Shown: positions 27,595 to 36,733, counted from the stretch's first letter. The stretch is DNA of 64,000 nucleotides from Hymenobacter sp. IS2118 (GCF_000715495.1 NZ_JNLX01000149.1:1-64000), one strand, 5' to 3'. Notes: generated from the letters alone by a model not told the origin. Program-made: numbers and translations.

Positions 27595-28185
27595 TTAGGC
27601 CCGCAACATTGGCCCCACCGGGTGGCCGTCGTGGGCCAGCACCGCCAGCGCCTGAATAGCGGCTCGCGCCCGGGTTTTCACCGTAGACAGCGGAATGCCG
27701 AGCTCTTCGGCGGCTTCGACCTGCGTGCAGCCGCCGAAGTACAGCAGGTCGATGACTTCGCGTTGCCGGGGCTTGAGCTGCCCGGCGAGCTCCCGCACCC
27801 CAATGTGTTCGGGCTGGAAGGAGGCCGGCGCGGGAACCCACTCCGCGCCGGCCCCTTCCAGCGACCGGTTTTGACGGTGGAACCGGTAGCGGGGGCTGCG
27901 CATCACATCCACGGCGTGGTTGGAGCACACCCGCGCCAGCCACGTGAAGAGCCGGCCCCGCCCGGCATCGTAGCTGGCAAAGCTGAGCCAGACTTTGAGC
28001 CAGGCTTCCTGCAGCACATCCTGCGCCAGGGCCTCGTCGCGCACCAGGCGCAACACCACCGCCAACAGGCTTTTGGCGTACCGCGCGTGCAACAGGCGCA
28101 GGGCCTGCTCGTCGCGCGCCAGCAGGCGCTCAATAAGCAGGGTTTCGTCAGGGGACGCTTCACGCGGCGCGGGCACTGGATTCAT
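27595..28185 (-). CDS. ECF-type sigma-70 factor
   Basis: This 196-residue sigma factor has region 2 (LLHARYAKSLLAVVLRLV to DVLQEAWLKVW, about 30-75, and WLARVCSNHAVD) and region 4 (LKPRQREVIDLLYFGG to LGIPLSTVKTR, about 135-180) with its helix-turn-helix. The layout suits SigK-like ECF proteins. No anti-sigma gene is adjacent, which is unusual for this group. It heads a probable three-gene unit with two ferritin-like genes and should direct RNA polymerase to a small stress regulon. Targets cannot be read from the sequence. Confidence 0.9.
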   Translation of the reverse strand: MNPVPAPREASPDETLLIERLLARDEQALRLLHARYAKSLLAVVLRLVRDEALAQDVLQEAWLKVWLSFASYDAGRGRLFTWLARVCSNHAVDVMRSPRYRFHRQNRSLEGAGAEWVPAPASFQPEHIGVRELAGQLKPRQREVIDLLYFGGCTQVEAAEELGIPLSTVKTRARAAIQALAVLAHDGHPVGPMLRA

Positions 28186-28330
28186 AGCGTGTATAATGGC
28201 AAGTTGGATTCAGACACAAGGGATAGGGTAAATAGCCTATCCGAAGAATAAATTGAACGTCATGTTTCGGCAAGCGGACACCAGATGAAGCATGACATTC
28301 TTTTTTGTCAATTCGGGTAGGCACTAGGAG

Positions 28331-28470
28331 CCTATCCAAATAGGCTTGGAAAAGACCGGTCATGCTGAACGCAGTGAAGCATCTCTACTGCGTAACTAAC
28401 TCAATCAAAAGGTTTACTGATGCGATAGAGATGCTTCACTGCGTTCAGCATGACGGCCTATTTGGATAGG
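28331..28470. repeat. Nested palindrome inside the island (GTCATGCTGAAC variant)
   Basis: Inner arms of 29 bp (28359-28387 and 28426-28454) belong to the chromosomal GTCATGCTGAGC palindrome family but with internal word GAACGCAGTGAAGC. They are enclosed by a second inverted pair, CCTATCCAAATAGGC (28331-28345) and its reverse complement (28456-28470). The repeat family has thus colonised the island cargo. Confidence 0.88.
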
Positions 28471-28472
28471 CG

Positions 28473-28868
28473 CTAAGCGGCGGGCAGCACATGGTCGCGG
28501 ATTTGTTGAATTTTATGCTGGTCGAGCGGCTTGAGCAGGACCCCCGCGACCAACGGGTACGCCGCGGCACGGACCCTATCGGAAGGGGCCATGGAGGACG
28601 TGAGCAGGTACACGAAGCACTGGTCTTGCAGCTGCACCTCGTGGAGCCTGAGCAGGTCCAGAAAGTCCCACCCGCTTACCACCGGCATGTTCAGGTCCAG
28701 CAAAATGACCTGCGGCACCAGGCCGGCGGGTATCTGCCGCAGCAGAAAGGCCAGGGCTTCGGTTGGGGATTGGAACGAGGCGGCCGTGTCCGACAAGCCT
28801 TCGTGGTGGAGGAGCCGTTCCGTTAAAAACGTGGTAATCGGGTCGTCGTCAATCAACAGGGTGTGCAT
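28473..28868 (-). CDS. Single-domain response regulator
   Basis: This 131-residue CheY-like receiver starts at ATG 28868. The acidic cluster (DDD 7-9), phospho-acceptor D58 (ILLDLNMP) and KP motif (LLKPLDQ) are present; there is no output domain. It lies 11 bp after a PAS-type histidine kinase gene on the same strand and is probably its partner. Its stop is adjacent to a nested palindrome that may end transcription. Confidence 0.92.
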   Translation of the reverse strand: MHTLLIDDDPITTFLTERLLHHEGLSDTAASFQSPTEALAFLLRQIPAGLVPQVILLDLNMPVVSGWDFLDLLRLHEVQLQDQCFVYLLTSSMAPSDRVRAAAYPLVAGVLLKPLDQHKIQQIRDHVLPAA

Positions 28869-28879
28869 GGGGCGCGGGC

Positions 28880-29953
28880 TCAAGGGAGTGTGATGGTAAA
28901 TTGGGTGCCTTTGCCTACCTCACTGCTCACCGCGATGTGCCCGCCCATGCTCTCGACGTGGGTTTTGGTGAGGTACAGGCCCACGCCGCGGCCGGGGTGC
29001 TGCGGATGAAACCGCTGGTAGAGTTTGAACACGTCGGCGCCGGCGTGCGCCAGGTCGATGCCCAAACCGCTGTCGGCCACGACGATTTCCTGGCTTTGCC
29101 CGGCTCCCTCCGTCGCCGTCAGCTCCACGAGCAGCGGCCGGTGGGCGTCGCGGTATTTGATGGCGTTGGACAACAGGTTGAAAACGATGCTGTAGAGGTA
29201 GGCCCGGTTCCCGCGCACCTGAAAGCCGGTGGGAATAGTGGTGCGCAGGGTGCCGCCGCAGTCGTGCAGCACGTCTTGCAGGCTTTGCCGCACTTGCTCC
29301 ACCACCTCGGCCAGGGGCACCGCTTCGGAGTTGGCCAACCCCACCTTGTCGCGAATGGCCAGGATGGTGTTGATGTCGAGCAGCACCTGGTCGAGCTGGT
29401 GCAGGCTGGTTTTCAGGTAAGCCTGAGCCTGTTCAAATTTCGGGGTATCCGCTTGCTCCAGGGCCAGCAGGTCCACCATCCCAAGCGCGTTGGCCAGCGG
29501 CGCGCGCAGGTTGTGCGACACGATGTAGGTGAACTGCTGTAAGTCTTTGTTCTGCGCGAATATCTCCTGCTCATGCTGGTTTTTTTCGGTGATGTCCCGC
29601 GCCACCATGTGCACCCCCACCACCCGGTTGTCTTCCCGCACCGGCACCTTCACCACGTCCCAGTGCCGGGGCGCGGAGTTCCCCTGTGCGGCGTACACTT
29701 CGAAGCGGACGATTTTGCCGGTGAAGGCTTCTGCCAGTTTCTCCCGGAACAGGCCCCGGACGTCCGCGGGCAGAAACTCGTCGTACGGATGGTTCACCAC
29801 CTGCTCTTTCGGCTTTCCCACCAAGGTGAGAAAGGCCGGGTTGGCATCCAGGATGATGGACGCTTCATTCTGATAGAGAATGAGTTCGGGCGTATTCTCA
29901 AACAACGAGCGAAACCGGGCATCGGTATCCGCGACGGGCGCAAGGGTCATCAT
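28880..29953 (-). CDS. PAS-domain sensor histidine kinase
   Basis: This 357-residue soluble kinase has one PAS domain (about 12-130, with FRSLFENTPELILYQN and a PAC-like end GVHMVARDITE). HisKA carries the acceptor histidine in IVSHNLRAPLANAL (about residue 150), and the HATPase shows the N-box IVFNLLSNAIKY and G-boxes DSGLGIDL and GRGVGLYLTK. No membrane segment is visible. Paired ATGs at 29953 and 29950 both fit. The downstream receiver gene completes a two-component pair. Confidence 0.92.
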   Translation of the reverse strand: MMTLAPVADTDARFRSLFENTPELILYQNEASIILDANPAFLTLVGKPKEQVVNHPYDEFLPADVRGLFREKLAEAFTGKIVRFEVYAAQGNSAPRHWDVVKVPVREDNRVVGVHMVARDITEKNQHEQEIFAQNKDLQQFTYIVSHNLRAPLANALGMVDLLALEQADTPKFEQAQAYLKTSLHQLDQVLLDINTILAIRDKVGLANSEAVPLAEVVEQVRQSLQDVLHDCGGTLRTTIPTGFQVRGNRAYLYSIVFNLLSNAIKYRDAHRPLLVELTATEGAGQSQEIVVADSGLGIDLAHAGADVFKLYQRFHPQHPGRGVGLYLTKTHVESMGGHIAVSSEVGKGTQFTITLP

Positions 29954-30039
29954 GGGTTTAGCAGATTAAAAGCGCGTCAACTTCCGCAGCGGAGCACCCG
30001 GCAAGCGGGCAGTCCCACCAGGCTTCGTCGGTAGCCACC

Positions 30040-30303
30040 TCACGCGAGCCAGGCGCTGAACTCTTTGGCAGGGGTAGCCGCAGCTTCGCGGCGTAGCGCA
30101 GCGTTTTCGGCAGGGCCGGAAAAACCACGGGCCAGGCGCGGCGCGGCGAGCGGCTGTGGCGGGAGCGGGTGGCGAGGAACCGCCGTTTCGTCCGCCGCGT
30201 GGGCGTGCCACCGGGCCACGTCGGCGGGCGTGTAGGTGGTCCACACCCCTTCCCGTAGGCAGCCCAGGCACGAGCAGAATAACAACACGACTAGCAGCAC
30301 CAT
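30040..30303 (-). CDS. Small exported protein, possible lipoprotein
   Basis: This 87-residue protein starts with a hydrophobic segment (MVLLVVLLFCSCLGC) that looks like a signal peptide or lipobox. The remainder is alanine/arginine rich and unstructured by eye. It sits between the CheB-like and histidine kinase genes on their strand with 40-86 bp gaps. No family is recognised; a chance frame cannot be excluded in this GC-rich DNA. Confidence 0.45.
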   Translation of the reverse strand: MVLLVVLLFCSCLGCLREGVWTTYTPADVARWHAHAADETAVPRHPLPPQPLAAPRLARGFSGPAENAALRREAAATPAKEFSAWLA

Positions 30304-30343
30304 CGGACAATGGGAATAAGGATACGATTATGGAGCAGCCGGC

Positions 30344-31402
30344 CTAGGCCAGCTTCTTGCGTTCAAACTGTAGGTCGCCGCTGAGCGACTCGTGCTTCAG
30401 GATGGATTCGTGGATGACGCGGGCCTGCTGACCGGTTACGTCGGCTTTGCGGAAAAACAGCTCGGCCACGGCCTCCTGCAGGTCGTCGGCGAAGTGGCGG
30501 CCCAGGTTTAGCAGCAGCATCTTGGTTTCTTCCAGCCCGCGCATCGATTGGTAGAGCATGCTCTCGACCGATTCCGTGACTTCGCTGAGCAAGGCGCTGA
30601 CGGTGTAGGCGTGGCCCGTGTGGCAGCGGTAGCGAATCAGCTTGCCTTCAATGAGTTGGGTGAGGGCCCCGTGACAATCGGGGCAGGTAAAAGGCGTGAG
30701 CTTGCCTTTGTCGATGATGCCCAGCTCGAAGCCCCCGCCCTGCTTGGCGATGGTGAGCTCAACTTTGAGCAGGTCGAGCTCGGCGGCGGGCAGGCGGGTT
30801 TTGGCGCGCGCGGGCTCCTGGGTGAGGCGCACCAGCAGCGTGGCCATTTGGGCCAGCGGCACCACATGGTCGGCCGCCACAAATTCCAGGGCGTTGGTGG
30901 GCATCGACGGTTGCACGGCGTCGAGGGGTTCCTGCACCACGGCCACCCCGCCCATGCGCTGCACGCTCCACAGGCCGGACGTGCCGTCGTCGAGGTAGCC
31001 GGTGAGCACCACGCCGGTTACCCGGGGGCCGTAGGTGTACGCGGCTGAGCGGAACAGCGCGTCAATCGACGGCCGGAAGCGGTTTTCCTTCGGGCCCCGC
31101 GTCACCAGCACCCGGTCGCCTTCGAGCAGCAAGTGGTGGTCGGGCCGGGCCACGTAGATGACGCCCGCCTCGACCGCTTCCCCGTCCTGCGGGTGCCGGG
31201 CCTCCAGGGCCGACACCGAGCTGAGCAGCTGCGGCAGAATGCTCGGCGAATCGGCCGGCACGTGCATCACCACAAAAATGGGGGCCGGAAAGTCGGCCGG
31301 CAGCGCTTTTACCAGTTCCATCAGGGCCTCCACCCCGCCGGTGGAAGCACCGATGACGATGATGTCCCGGTAAGGCTTTTGGGTCTTTTTGGGCGTTTTC
31401 AT
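30344..31402 (-). CDS. CheB-type methylesterase with C-terminal zinc-ribbon-like extension
   Basis: This 352-residue protein opens with a CheB methylesterase domain (about 10-195). The catalytic triad is visible: S20 in GASTGG, H47 in VMHVP and D138/D139 in GYLDDGTSGL. There is no receiver domain. The C-terminal part has a CPDCHG...CHTGH cysteine/histidine cluster (about 245-275) that resembles a zinc ribbon, followed by helices. Such stand-alone CheB proteins occur near PAS kinases in Bacteroidota and need not act in chemotaxis; no che operon is present here. Confidence 0.9.
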   Translation of the reverse strand: MKTPKKTQKPYRDIIVIGASTGGVEALMELVKALPADFPAPIFVVMHVPADSPSILPQLLSSVSALEARHPQDGEAVEAGVIYVARPDHHLLLEGDRVLVTRGPKENRFRPSIDALFRSAAYTYGPRVTGVVLTGYLDDGTSGLWSVQRMGGVAVVQEPLDAVQPSMPTNALEFVAADHVVPLAQMATLLVRLTQEPARAKTRLPAAELDLLKVELTIAKQGGGFELGIIDKGKLTPFTCPDCHGALTQLIEGKLIRYRCHTGHAYTVSALLSEVTESVESMLYQSMRGLEETKMLLLNLGRHFADDLQEAVAELFFRKADVTGQQARVIHESILKHESLSGDLQFERKKLA

Positions 31403-31472
31403 AGGTTTTTTTTAGGGTAAAGTCACACGGCCTGGCTCCAGGCCGGCGGGCGGGTTAGGTTCGCAGCTGCAC

Positions 31473-31775
31473 TTACCCGTTTAGGTAGAACACGGCCTCC
31501 AGCCCCAGCTGCTGCAAGTAGCGGCGCAGCCCCGGGTGCACGTTGCACAGCCGCAGGCACGTGCCCCGTTGGCGCATTTGCAGCAGTAGCGCCACAAAGC
31601 GGCCCACCCCCAGCGGGTGCGGCATCAGCAGGCCACCACAGTCAATCAGCAGGTGCGCCGGCGGCGCGACCACCAGACAAGCCAGCTGCTTCGCCGTTAT
31701 GTTGGCCAGGTTTACGGGCATTAGCGCCGGAGCGGCGGCTGTTCCGGCAAGCAATTCAGGAAAGTGAATGGACAT
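31473..31775 (-). CDS. STAS-domain-like protein
   Basis: This 100-residue protein shows the STAS pattern of anti-sigma factor antagonists: LLIDCGGLLMPHPLGVGRFV, then a helix, LLLQMRQRG, and the strand LRLCNVHPGLRRYLQQLGL. The phosphorylatable serine of classical SpoIIAA is not obvious; the loop has GGLLMPHPLG instead. The start at 31775 is preferred. It lies downstream of the LuxR regulator region and upstream of the CheB gene. A regulatory switch role is inferred. Confidence 0.7.
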   Translation of the reverse strand: MSIHFPELLAGTAAAPALMPVNLANITAKQLACLVVAPPAHLLIDCGGLLMPHPLGVGRFVALLLQMRQRGTCLRLCNVHPGLRRYLQQLGLEAVFYLNG

Positions 31776-32087
31776 AAGCACCAGGGAAAAGCGCCGGGTG
31801 AACCACCAAAATGGCGGGCCACGGCCGGAACACGGCGTGAGAAACCAAAGGGCATACTTGCGGTCGTGCTACCCTGTTGACACAGGCTTGTCTAGCACTG
31901 ATACAAAGGAACAGGCCCTCAATCCAGCAGGCTACAGCATATGTACCCCATTCGCATAAGGTGAATACCCATTTGTGTCCCCGTATAAATACGGTGATGC
32001 CATCCGGTTGCCCGAAACCCAATGTGGCTGCCGAGGCGGCTACCTTACTTGTTCCTTCCCTGATACCACGCCCGAGGCACGCGCCCC
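31776..32087. other. Gap between STAS-like and LuxR-type genes
   Basis: I see no gene, hairpin or repeat of note in these 312 bases. Confidence 0.5.
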
Positions 32088-32735
32088 TTAGGGCTGGAGC
32101 AGGCCCCGCTCCATGGCGTATTTCACCAGCGCCGGGGTATTTTTCACCCCGGTTTTTTCCAGCAGGTTCTGGCGGTGCGACTCGACCGTCCGCTTGCTGG
32201 TGAAGAGCTGGTCGGCGATTTCCTGGTTCGTGAGCCCGGTGGCCACCAGCTGGAGAATTTCCCGCTCCCGGTGCGTGAGGGCCACGCCAGGGTCCGGGGC
32301 CGGGTTGCGGGATTCCTGGAGCAATAGTTTTTCCAACAACCCCAGGCCGATTTCCGAGCACAGAAACCGCTTACCCGAAGCCACGCCCTGCAGCGCCGCC
32401 ACCACCTCGTACTTATCGGCGTTTTTGAGCACGTAGCCGTGGGCCCCCGCCGCCAGGGCTTCGCCGATGGTGCGCTCGTGGGTCATCATCGAAAGCAGCA
32501 GGATGCGCAGGTCCGGGTATTCGGCCCGCAGGCGGTGGGTGGTGGCCAGCCCGTCGAGCACGGGCATGTTCAGGTCCAGCAGCACCACGTCGGCGGCCAC
32601 GGTGGGCAGCTGGTCGAGCAGCTCCTGCCCGTTGCCGGCTTCGCCCACCACGGCAAACAGCGGGTCGGCCGAGAGCAGGGTGCGCAGCCCGTCGCGGATA
32701 AGGGTGTGGTCGTCGACGATAAAAACGCGAATCAT
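32088..32735 (-). CDS. NarL/LuxR-type response regulator
   Basis: This 215-residue protein has a receiver (1-120) with phospho-acceptor D54 (LLDLNMP) and a conserved K in the KNADKYEV region, and a LuxR-type helix-turn-helix (about 150-210: LTHREREILQLVATGLTNQE, then IADQLFTSKRTVESHRQNLL). It should bind DNA when phosphorylated. The gene starts 2 bp after the stop of a HisKA_3 sensor kinase, a standard NarX/NarL arrangement. Targets are unknown. Confidence 0.95.
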   Translation of the reverse strand: MIRVFIVDDHTLIRDGLRTLLSADPLFAVVGEAGNGQELLDQLPTVAADVVLLDLNMPVLDGLATTHRLRAEYPDLRILLLSMMTHERTIGEALAAGAHGYVLKNADKYEVVAALQGVASGKRFLCSEIGLGLLEKLLLQESRNPAPDPGVALTHREREILQLVATGLTNQEIADQLFTSKRTVESHRQNLLEKTGVKNTPALVKYAMERGLLQP

Positions 32736-32737
32736 GG

Positions 32738-34684
32738 CTAGGAGAATAAGGGCAGGGGAATGCGCAGGCGGATGTGGGTGCCGAAGGCGGGGGAGGAGTC
32801 CACGGCCACGGTGCCGCCGAGCAGGGCCACGGCGTTGCGCACGGTGCGCAGGCCCAGGCCTTCGGCCACGGTCTGCGGGTCGAATCCGTGGCCGTTGTCT
32901 TCGGCCCGCAGGCTGACGCCGCCGGGCAGGGTTTCCAGCTCCAGCAGGGCCTCCGTGGCCCCGGCGTGCCGCACGATGTTGAGGGCCAGCTCCTGGGCCA
33001 GCCGAAAGAGGGTGACCTGCACCGGCTGCGGCAGCGCGGGCTCCTCGCCCAGGGTGTGGCACTGGATGCGCAGCTGCGGCGTCGATAAATCGCGGCACAC
33101 GTCGCGCACGGCGGCCGCGAGGCCAAAGTCAATGAGCGAGGTGGGCACCAGCTCGTGGGCCAGCGTGCGGTTCTGGCGCATGGCCTCGGCCAGCAGGCTG
33201 GCGGTTTGCTGGTGCAGGGCGGCCAGGGCGGGCAGCGCGTGCAGGGCGGGCGTGTCGAGCTGGTCGAGGCGCAGCTTGGTGGCGTAGAGCACCTGGCCCA
33301 GGCCGTTGTGCAGCACTTCGCCCAGGCGCTGCCGCTCGTTTTCCCGGGCCTGCAGAATGGCCAGCAGCAGCTCCTTGTGGTGGTCCAGCTTCAGGGCCAG
33401 GTTCTCGGCCTCCAGGCGCTGCACGTCGCTCACGTCCAGGCACACGCCCAGCACCCGCACGGCCTCGCCCGGCACGTCGGGCACGGGCACGGCCTTGAAG
33501 CGCACGGTCTTCACCGCGTCGCCCACCCGCAGGCGCAGGGACGCGTCGAAGCGGCTGCTGCCGGCGGCGAGGGTGCGCAGCAGGCGGGCGGCGGCGGGCC
33601 GGTCGTCGTCCACCACGGCATCGAGAAAGACCTGGAGCTCGACGGGGCTGCCCACGGGCCGGCCGAAGAGGTGGTACAGGCCGTCGGACCAGGTCAGCTC
33701 CTGGTTGCCCAGGTCGTAGTCCCAGCTGCCCATCGCGGCCACCGCTTCCGATTCCTGGAGTAGGGCCAGGCTCTTGGCCTGCGCCTGCGAGGCGAGCACA
33801 TCCGCTTGCCGGGCCTCGCTTTCCCGCAGGGTTTGCTCGGCCCGGTGGCGCGCCGACACGTCGCTGAACAGCACCGCCAGGTGGCCGGGTTGCACCTCCG
33901 GCACGGCTTCCACTTCCACCCACCGGTCCAGCTCGGCCACGTAGCCGCCAAACCGGCGGGATTCGCCGCTAGCCACCGCCTCGTCGTAGATGGCCATCAG
34001 GTGGGGCTCGATGCCGGGCACCAGCTCCCGAATCGTGCGGCCAACCACGTCGGCCAGGCCGGAGTGCCGCTCAAACGCCAGGTTCACGACCAGGTACCGG
34101 TAGTCGTTGGGCTCGGCCGGGGCCGTCGCCACTTGTTCCAGCAGGCAAAAGCCCTGTTCCATGTTAGTGAACAGGGAGCGGTAGCGGCCTTCGGACTGGC
34201 GCAGGGCTTCGGAGGCTTCGTGGTTCGCCGTCACATCGAGCAGCACGCTGCTGATGCGGGCCGGCTTCTTCCGGTGCCATTCCACCACGCGCCCCACCTC
34301 CGACAGCCAGCGCACGGCCCCGTCGCCGGCCCGCACGATGCGGTAATCGGCCCGGAATTCGCCCTGCGCTTCCAGCTGCTCCCGGATGCCGGCCCAGGCC
34401 GGGCGGTCGTCGGGGTGCGTCAGGGCCATGGCCTGGGCCACCGTAATTACTTCCTGGGCGGGCTCCAGCCCCAGCATCAGGAACCGCTCGTCGTTGCCCC
34501 GCATCAGGTCCGTCTGGTAATCCCAGTGGCAGATGCCCAGGTGGGCCAGCTCCACGGCCTGCCGCAGGCTCGCGTCCGATTCGCGCAGGGCTTCCGCGTC
34601 GGCTCCACTGCCGGCGGCGTTGCCATCGGACGAAGGAGCGGAGGAGCCCAGGGGCTGAGAACCGAGAGAGTTAGGTTTGCGCAT
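32738..34684 (-). CDS. Multi-PAS sensor kinase of the NarX/HisKA_3 type
   Basis: This 648-residue kinase is soluble. PAS-like domains lie at about 37-155, 160-285 and 310-435. The dimerisation/phospho-acceptor region reads ENERQRLGEVLHNGLGQVLY (about 452-471), where the usual LHD is LHN. A HATPase domain follows (ELALNIVRHAGATEA, then EDNGHGFD and GLGLRTVRNAVALLGG). The N-terminus is a low-complexity serine/glycine stretch. It is translationally close to the LuxR regulator downstream. Confidence 0.92.
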   Translation of the reverse strand: MRKPNSLGSQPLGSSAPSSDGNAAGSGADAEALRESDASLRQAVELAHLGICHWDYQTDLMRGNDERFLMLGLEPAQEVITVAQAMALTHPDDRPAWAGIREQLEAQGEFRADYRIVRAGDGAVRWLSEVGRVVEWHRKKPARISSVLLDVTANHEASEALRQSEGRYRSLFTNMEQGFCLLEQVATAPAEPNDYRYLVVNLAFERHSGLADVVGRTIRELVPGIEPHLMAIYDEAVASGESRRFGGYVAELDRWVEVEAVPEVQPGHLAVLFSDVSARHRAEQTLRESEARQADVLASQAQAKSLALLQESEAVAAMGSWDYDLGNQELTWSDGLYHLFGRPVGSPVELQVFLDAVVDDDRPAAARLLRTLAAGSSRFDASLRLRVGDAVKTVRFKAVPVPDVPGEAVRVLGVCLDVSDVQRLEAENLALKLDHHKELLLAILQARENERQRLGEVLHNGLGQVLYATKLRLDQLDTPALHALPALAALHQQTASLLAEAMRQNRTLAHELVPTSLIDFGLAAAVRDVCRDLSTPQLRIQCHTLGEEPALPQPVQVTLFRLAQELALNIVRHAGATEALLELETLPGGVSLRAEDNGHGFDPQTVAEGLGLRTVRNAVALLGGTVAVDSSPAFGTHIRLRIPLPLFS

Positions 34685-34817
34685 GCACGTCGGTGGGCAA
34701 CAGTGAGCCGCTAATTGCCTACTGGAAAGGCTTACGTAAGAATTTCCGTTTCAGGTTAGCGGTGAAAGCACCAGGGGGAAGAGCGGTATCAGATGTTAAC
34801 CCCCTGCTTTTGAGCCG

Positions 34818-35009
34818 TTAGGCGGCGTTGAGCGCCTGGTGTACGTCCACCCACGTCAATTCGCCGGCCACGTAGCGGGCGTACAGCTGTCGGGCGGACG
34901 GCGTGGCCTTGGTTTTCAAGTAGGGCAGGGCGGCCTGCAGCTGCTCCAACACCCGCGCACGTTGCGCCGGGGTTTGGGCAGTGGGGCCAAAGCGGGCGTC
35001 GTATGCCAT
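34818..35009 (-). CDS. Small protein with an antitoxin VbhA-like C-terminus
   Basis: This 63-residue protein uses the ATG at 35009; a longer frame to 35072 is possible. Its end (ARQLYARYVAGELTWVDVHQ) resembles the short helical motif of VbhA-type antitoxins, which inhibit Fic AMP-transferases. No Fic protein is found in the window, so the partner is missing or the resemblance is superficial. It stands alone between two-component genes. Confidence 0.5.
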   Translation of the reverse strand: MAYDARFGPTAQTPAQRARVLEQLQAALPYLKTKATPSARQLYARYVAGELTWVDVHQALNAA

Positions 35010-35227
35010 AAAAGGACCAAAAGGGAGCGCAGGGGTACGCTCACACAAAGGTCCGACCTGGAAGTTTGCCATGCGCTACGGCCAATACCAGAATGCAGTT
35101 GCGGATTATACCTAGATTTTGCGCAAGGAAGGATGGTGCAAACCCGTCGCGCAGTGGTTTGCGTCGCCACACGCGCTTAAAGTTGGCAACCCATTTCGTA
35201 ATGAGCAAACCAACCGTTACATAAACC

Positions 35228-35300
35228 AAAGCAAGCGGATAATATGGCCCACTCGCTTCGTTTCCACTCCACACCTCAGGATGCGCCCGGGTCCTTATTC
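35228..35300. pseudogene. Decayed copy of the endolysin 3' end and its terminator
   Basis: The stretch after the kinase stop (ACACCTCAGGATGCGCCCGG) and the weak hairpin AAGCGG...CGCTT align with the end of the intact endolysin gene and the terminator at 37256-37320 (ACACCTCAAAATGCGGCCGG). It overlaps the last codons of the histidine kinase gene. It looks like a third, strongly decayed copy of the same junction. Confidence 0.55.
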
Positions 35301-36518
35301 CAGGTCAATGAAAAAGGTCGTGCCCTCGTTTTCCTTGCTCTCGAGCCAGATTTTGCCCTGGTGCATTTCCACAATCTGCTTGGTGATGAACAAGCCCAGG
35401 CCCGTGGTGGTGTCGCCGTACAGGCCCGGCCGTGCGGCCGAGGTGAACTTGTCGAACACATGGGGCTGTAGCGCTTCCGGGATGCCCAGGCCGGTGTCGT
35501 GCACCACGAGGCGGACGCGGCCTTTGAGCTGGCGCAGCCCCACGCGAATCTTCCCGCCGGCGGGCGTAAAGTTGAGGGCGTTGGAGAGCAGGTTGTCGAG
35601 GATGCGGCCAAACTTGTCGGCGTGGATGTTGGCGTGAATGGGGGTTTTGGGCAGCTCCAGGCGCAGGTGGATGCCTTTATCCTGTGCCGAGAGGCGGAAC
35701 AGGGCCATGCGCTTGTCCAGGAAGGTCCCCAGGTTGGTGCGGTGTTTTTTTGCGCGGGTGGCCTCCAGCTGGCCCAGAAACAGCACGTCGCGCAGCAGCG
35801 CATCGGCTTGGCCGCACGCTTGCTCCACCATGCCCAGCAGCTCCTCCACGTCCTGCCGGGCCTTGGCCGAGTCGATGCTGAGCACTCCGGCGTGGCCCCG
35901 TAGCATGGTCATTATCATGCGGATGTTGGCGATGGGCGCTTTGAGGTCGTGGGCGGCCAGCTGCAGGATGGTTTCCTGCGTGTCGTAGAGGTGCTGGTTG
36001 GCCAGCTCCAGCTGCTTGCGCCCGGTGATGTCTTCCAGCGTGGTATAGCCCAGCTCCCCGTCCTCGGCCTCGTCGTCGGGAAAGAGCACCGACGTGACCC
36101 GGCACCAGAACGAGGACTTGTCCTGACGCACCAGGCAGGTTTCCAGCACGAAGCTCGGCTTTTTGTGGTCCCAGAGCTGCTCCTGCAGCCGCTCCCAGTC
36201 CTTCACAAAGTCGGGGTGGGCAAAGTCGATGATTTTGCGTCCCACCACCTTCTTCACGCTTTTCAGGCCCAGCATGGTGGCCAGCGCCTGGTTGGCCTGG
36301 CGGATGCACAGGTCCGGGTCAATGATTTTCTGGCCCATCGGCGAGTTCTCGAACACGGTCCGAAACCGGTCCTGGCTGCGCTGGTACCGCTCATCCACCA
36401 CTTTTTGCTCGTCGGCGACTACTTTCTGCTCCCGCAGGTGGGTATTCTTTTTCTGCAGGGACTTAACCTGCTTCTTTTCGGGGGCGGCCGAAGCCGGGGT
36501 TGACGAGGGGGAAGCCAT
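35295..36518 (-). CDS. PAS-domain sensor histidine kinase
   Basis: This 407-residue kinase starts at ATG 36518. A lysine/glutamine-rich coiled coil (about 15-50) leads to a PAS domain (about 52-175, FRTVFENSPMGQKIIDPDLC to TLEDITGRKQLELAN; motifs abbreviated). HisKA has its acceptor histidine in LAAHDLKAPIANIRMI, and the HATPase carries LDNLLSNALNF and DTGLGIPEAL plus TTTGLGLFITKQ. It is divergent from a single-domain response regulator at 36800, a likely partner. Its 3' end runs into a decayed endolysin/terminator copy. Confidence 0.92.
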   Translation of the reverse strand: MASPSSTPASAAPEKKQVKSLQKKNTHLREQKVVADEQKVVDERYQRSQDRFRTVFENSPMGQKIIDPDLCIRQANQALATMLGLKSVKKVVGRKIIDFAHPDFVKDWERLQEQLWDHKKPSFVLETCLVRQDKSSFWCRVTSVLFPDDEAEDGELGYTTLEDITGRKQLELANQHLYDTQETILQLAAHDLKAPIANIRMIMTMLRGHAGVLSIDSAKARQDVEELLGMVEQACGQADALLRDVLFLGQLEATRAKKHRTNLGTFLDKRMALFRLSAQDKGIHLRLELPKTPIHANIHADKFGRILDNLLSNALNFTPAGGKIRVGLRQLKGRVRLVVHDTGLGIPEALQPHVFDKFTSAARPGLYGDTTTGLGLFITKQIVEMHQGKIWLESKENEGTTFFIDLE

Positions 36519-36725
36519 AAAGCGAAGGGAATAACGAAGGGAAAGTGCCGGCCTGCGCCGCCAGGGGAGGGGTTGAGGCGGCGTGCGACTCAAGGTATAC
36601 GCCAAAAGCCGCGCCCTCGTCCATGCGGCGGGTGCAGATGCAGCACCTGCCCATCGGGCTCGAAAGCCGACAACTGGAAGGTGCCACATTTTTTATTATG
36701 CTGGCTTCGCGAGGCACCCCGGCAC

Positions 36726-36733
36726 TACTTTTG
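36726..36733 (+). promoter_or_regulatory. -7 box TACTTTTG upstream of response regulator
   Basis: TACTTTTG fits the Bacteroidota -7 consensus TAnnTTTG and lies 67 bp upstream of the ATG at 36800. The -33 TTG is not clear. Confidence 0.5.
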
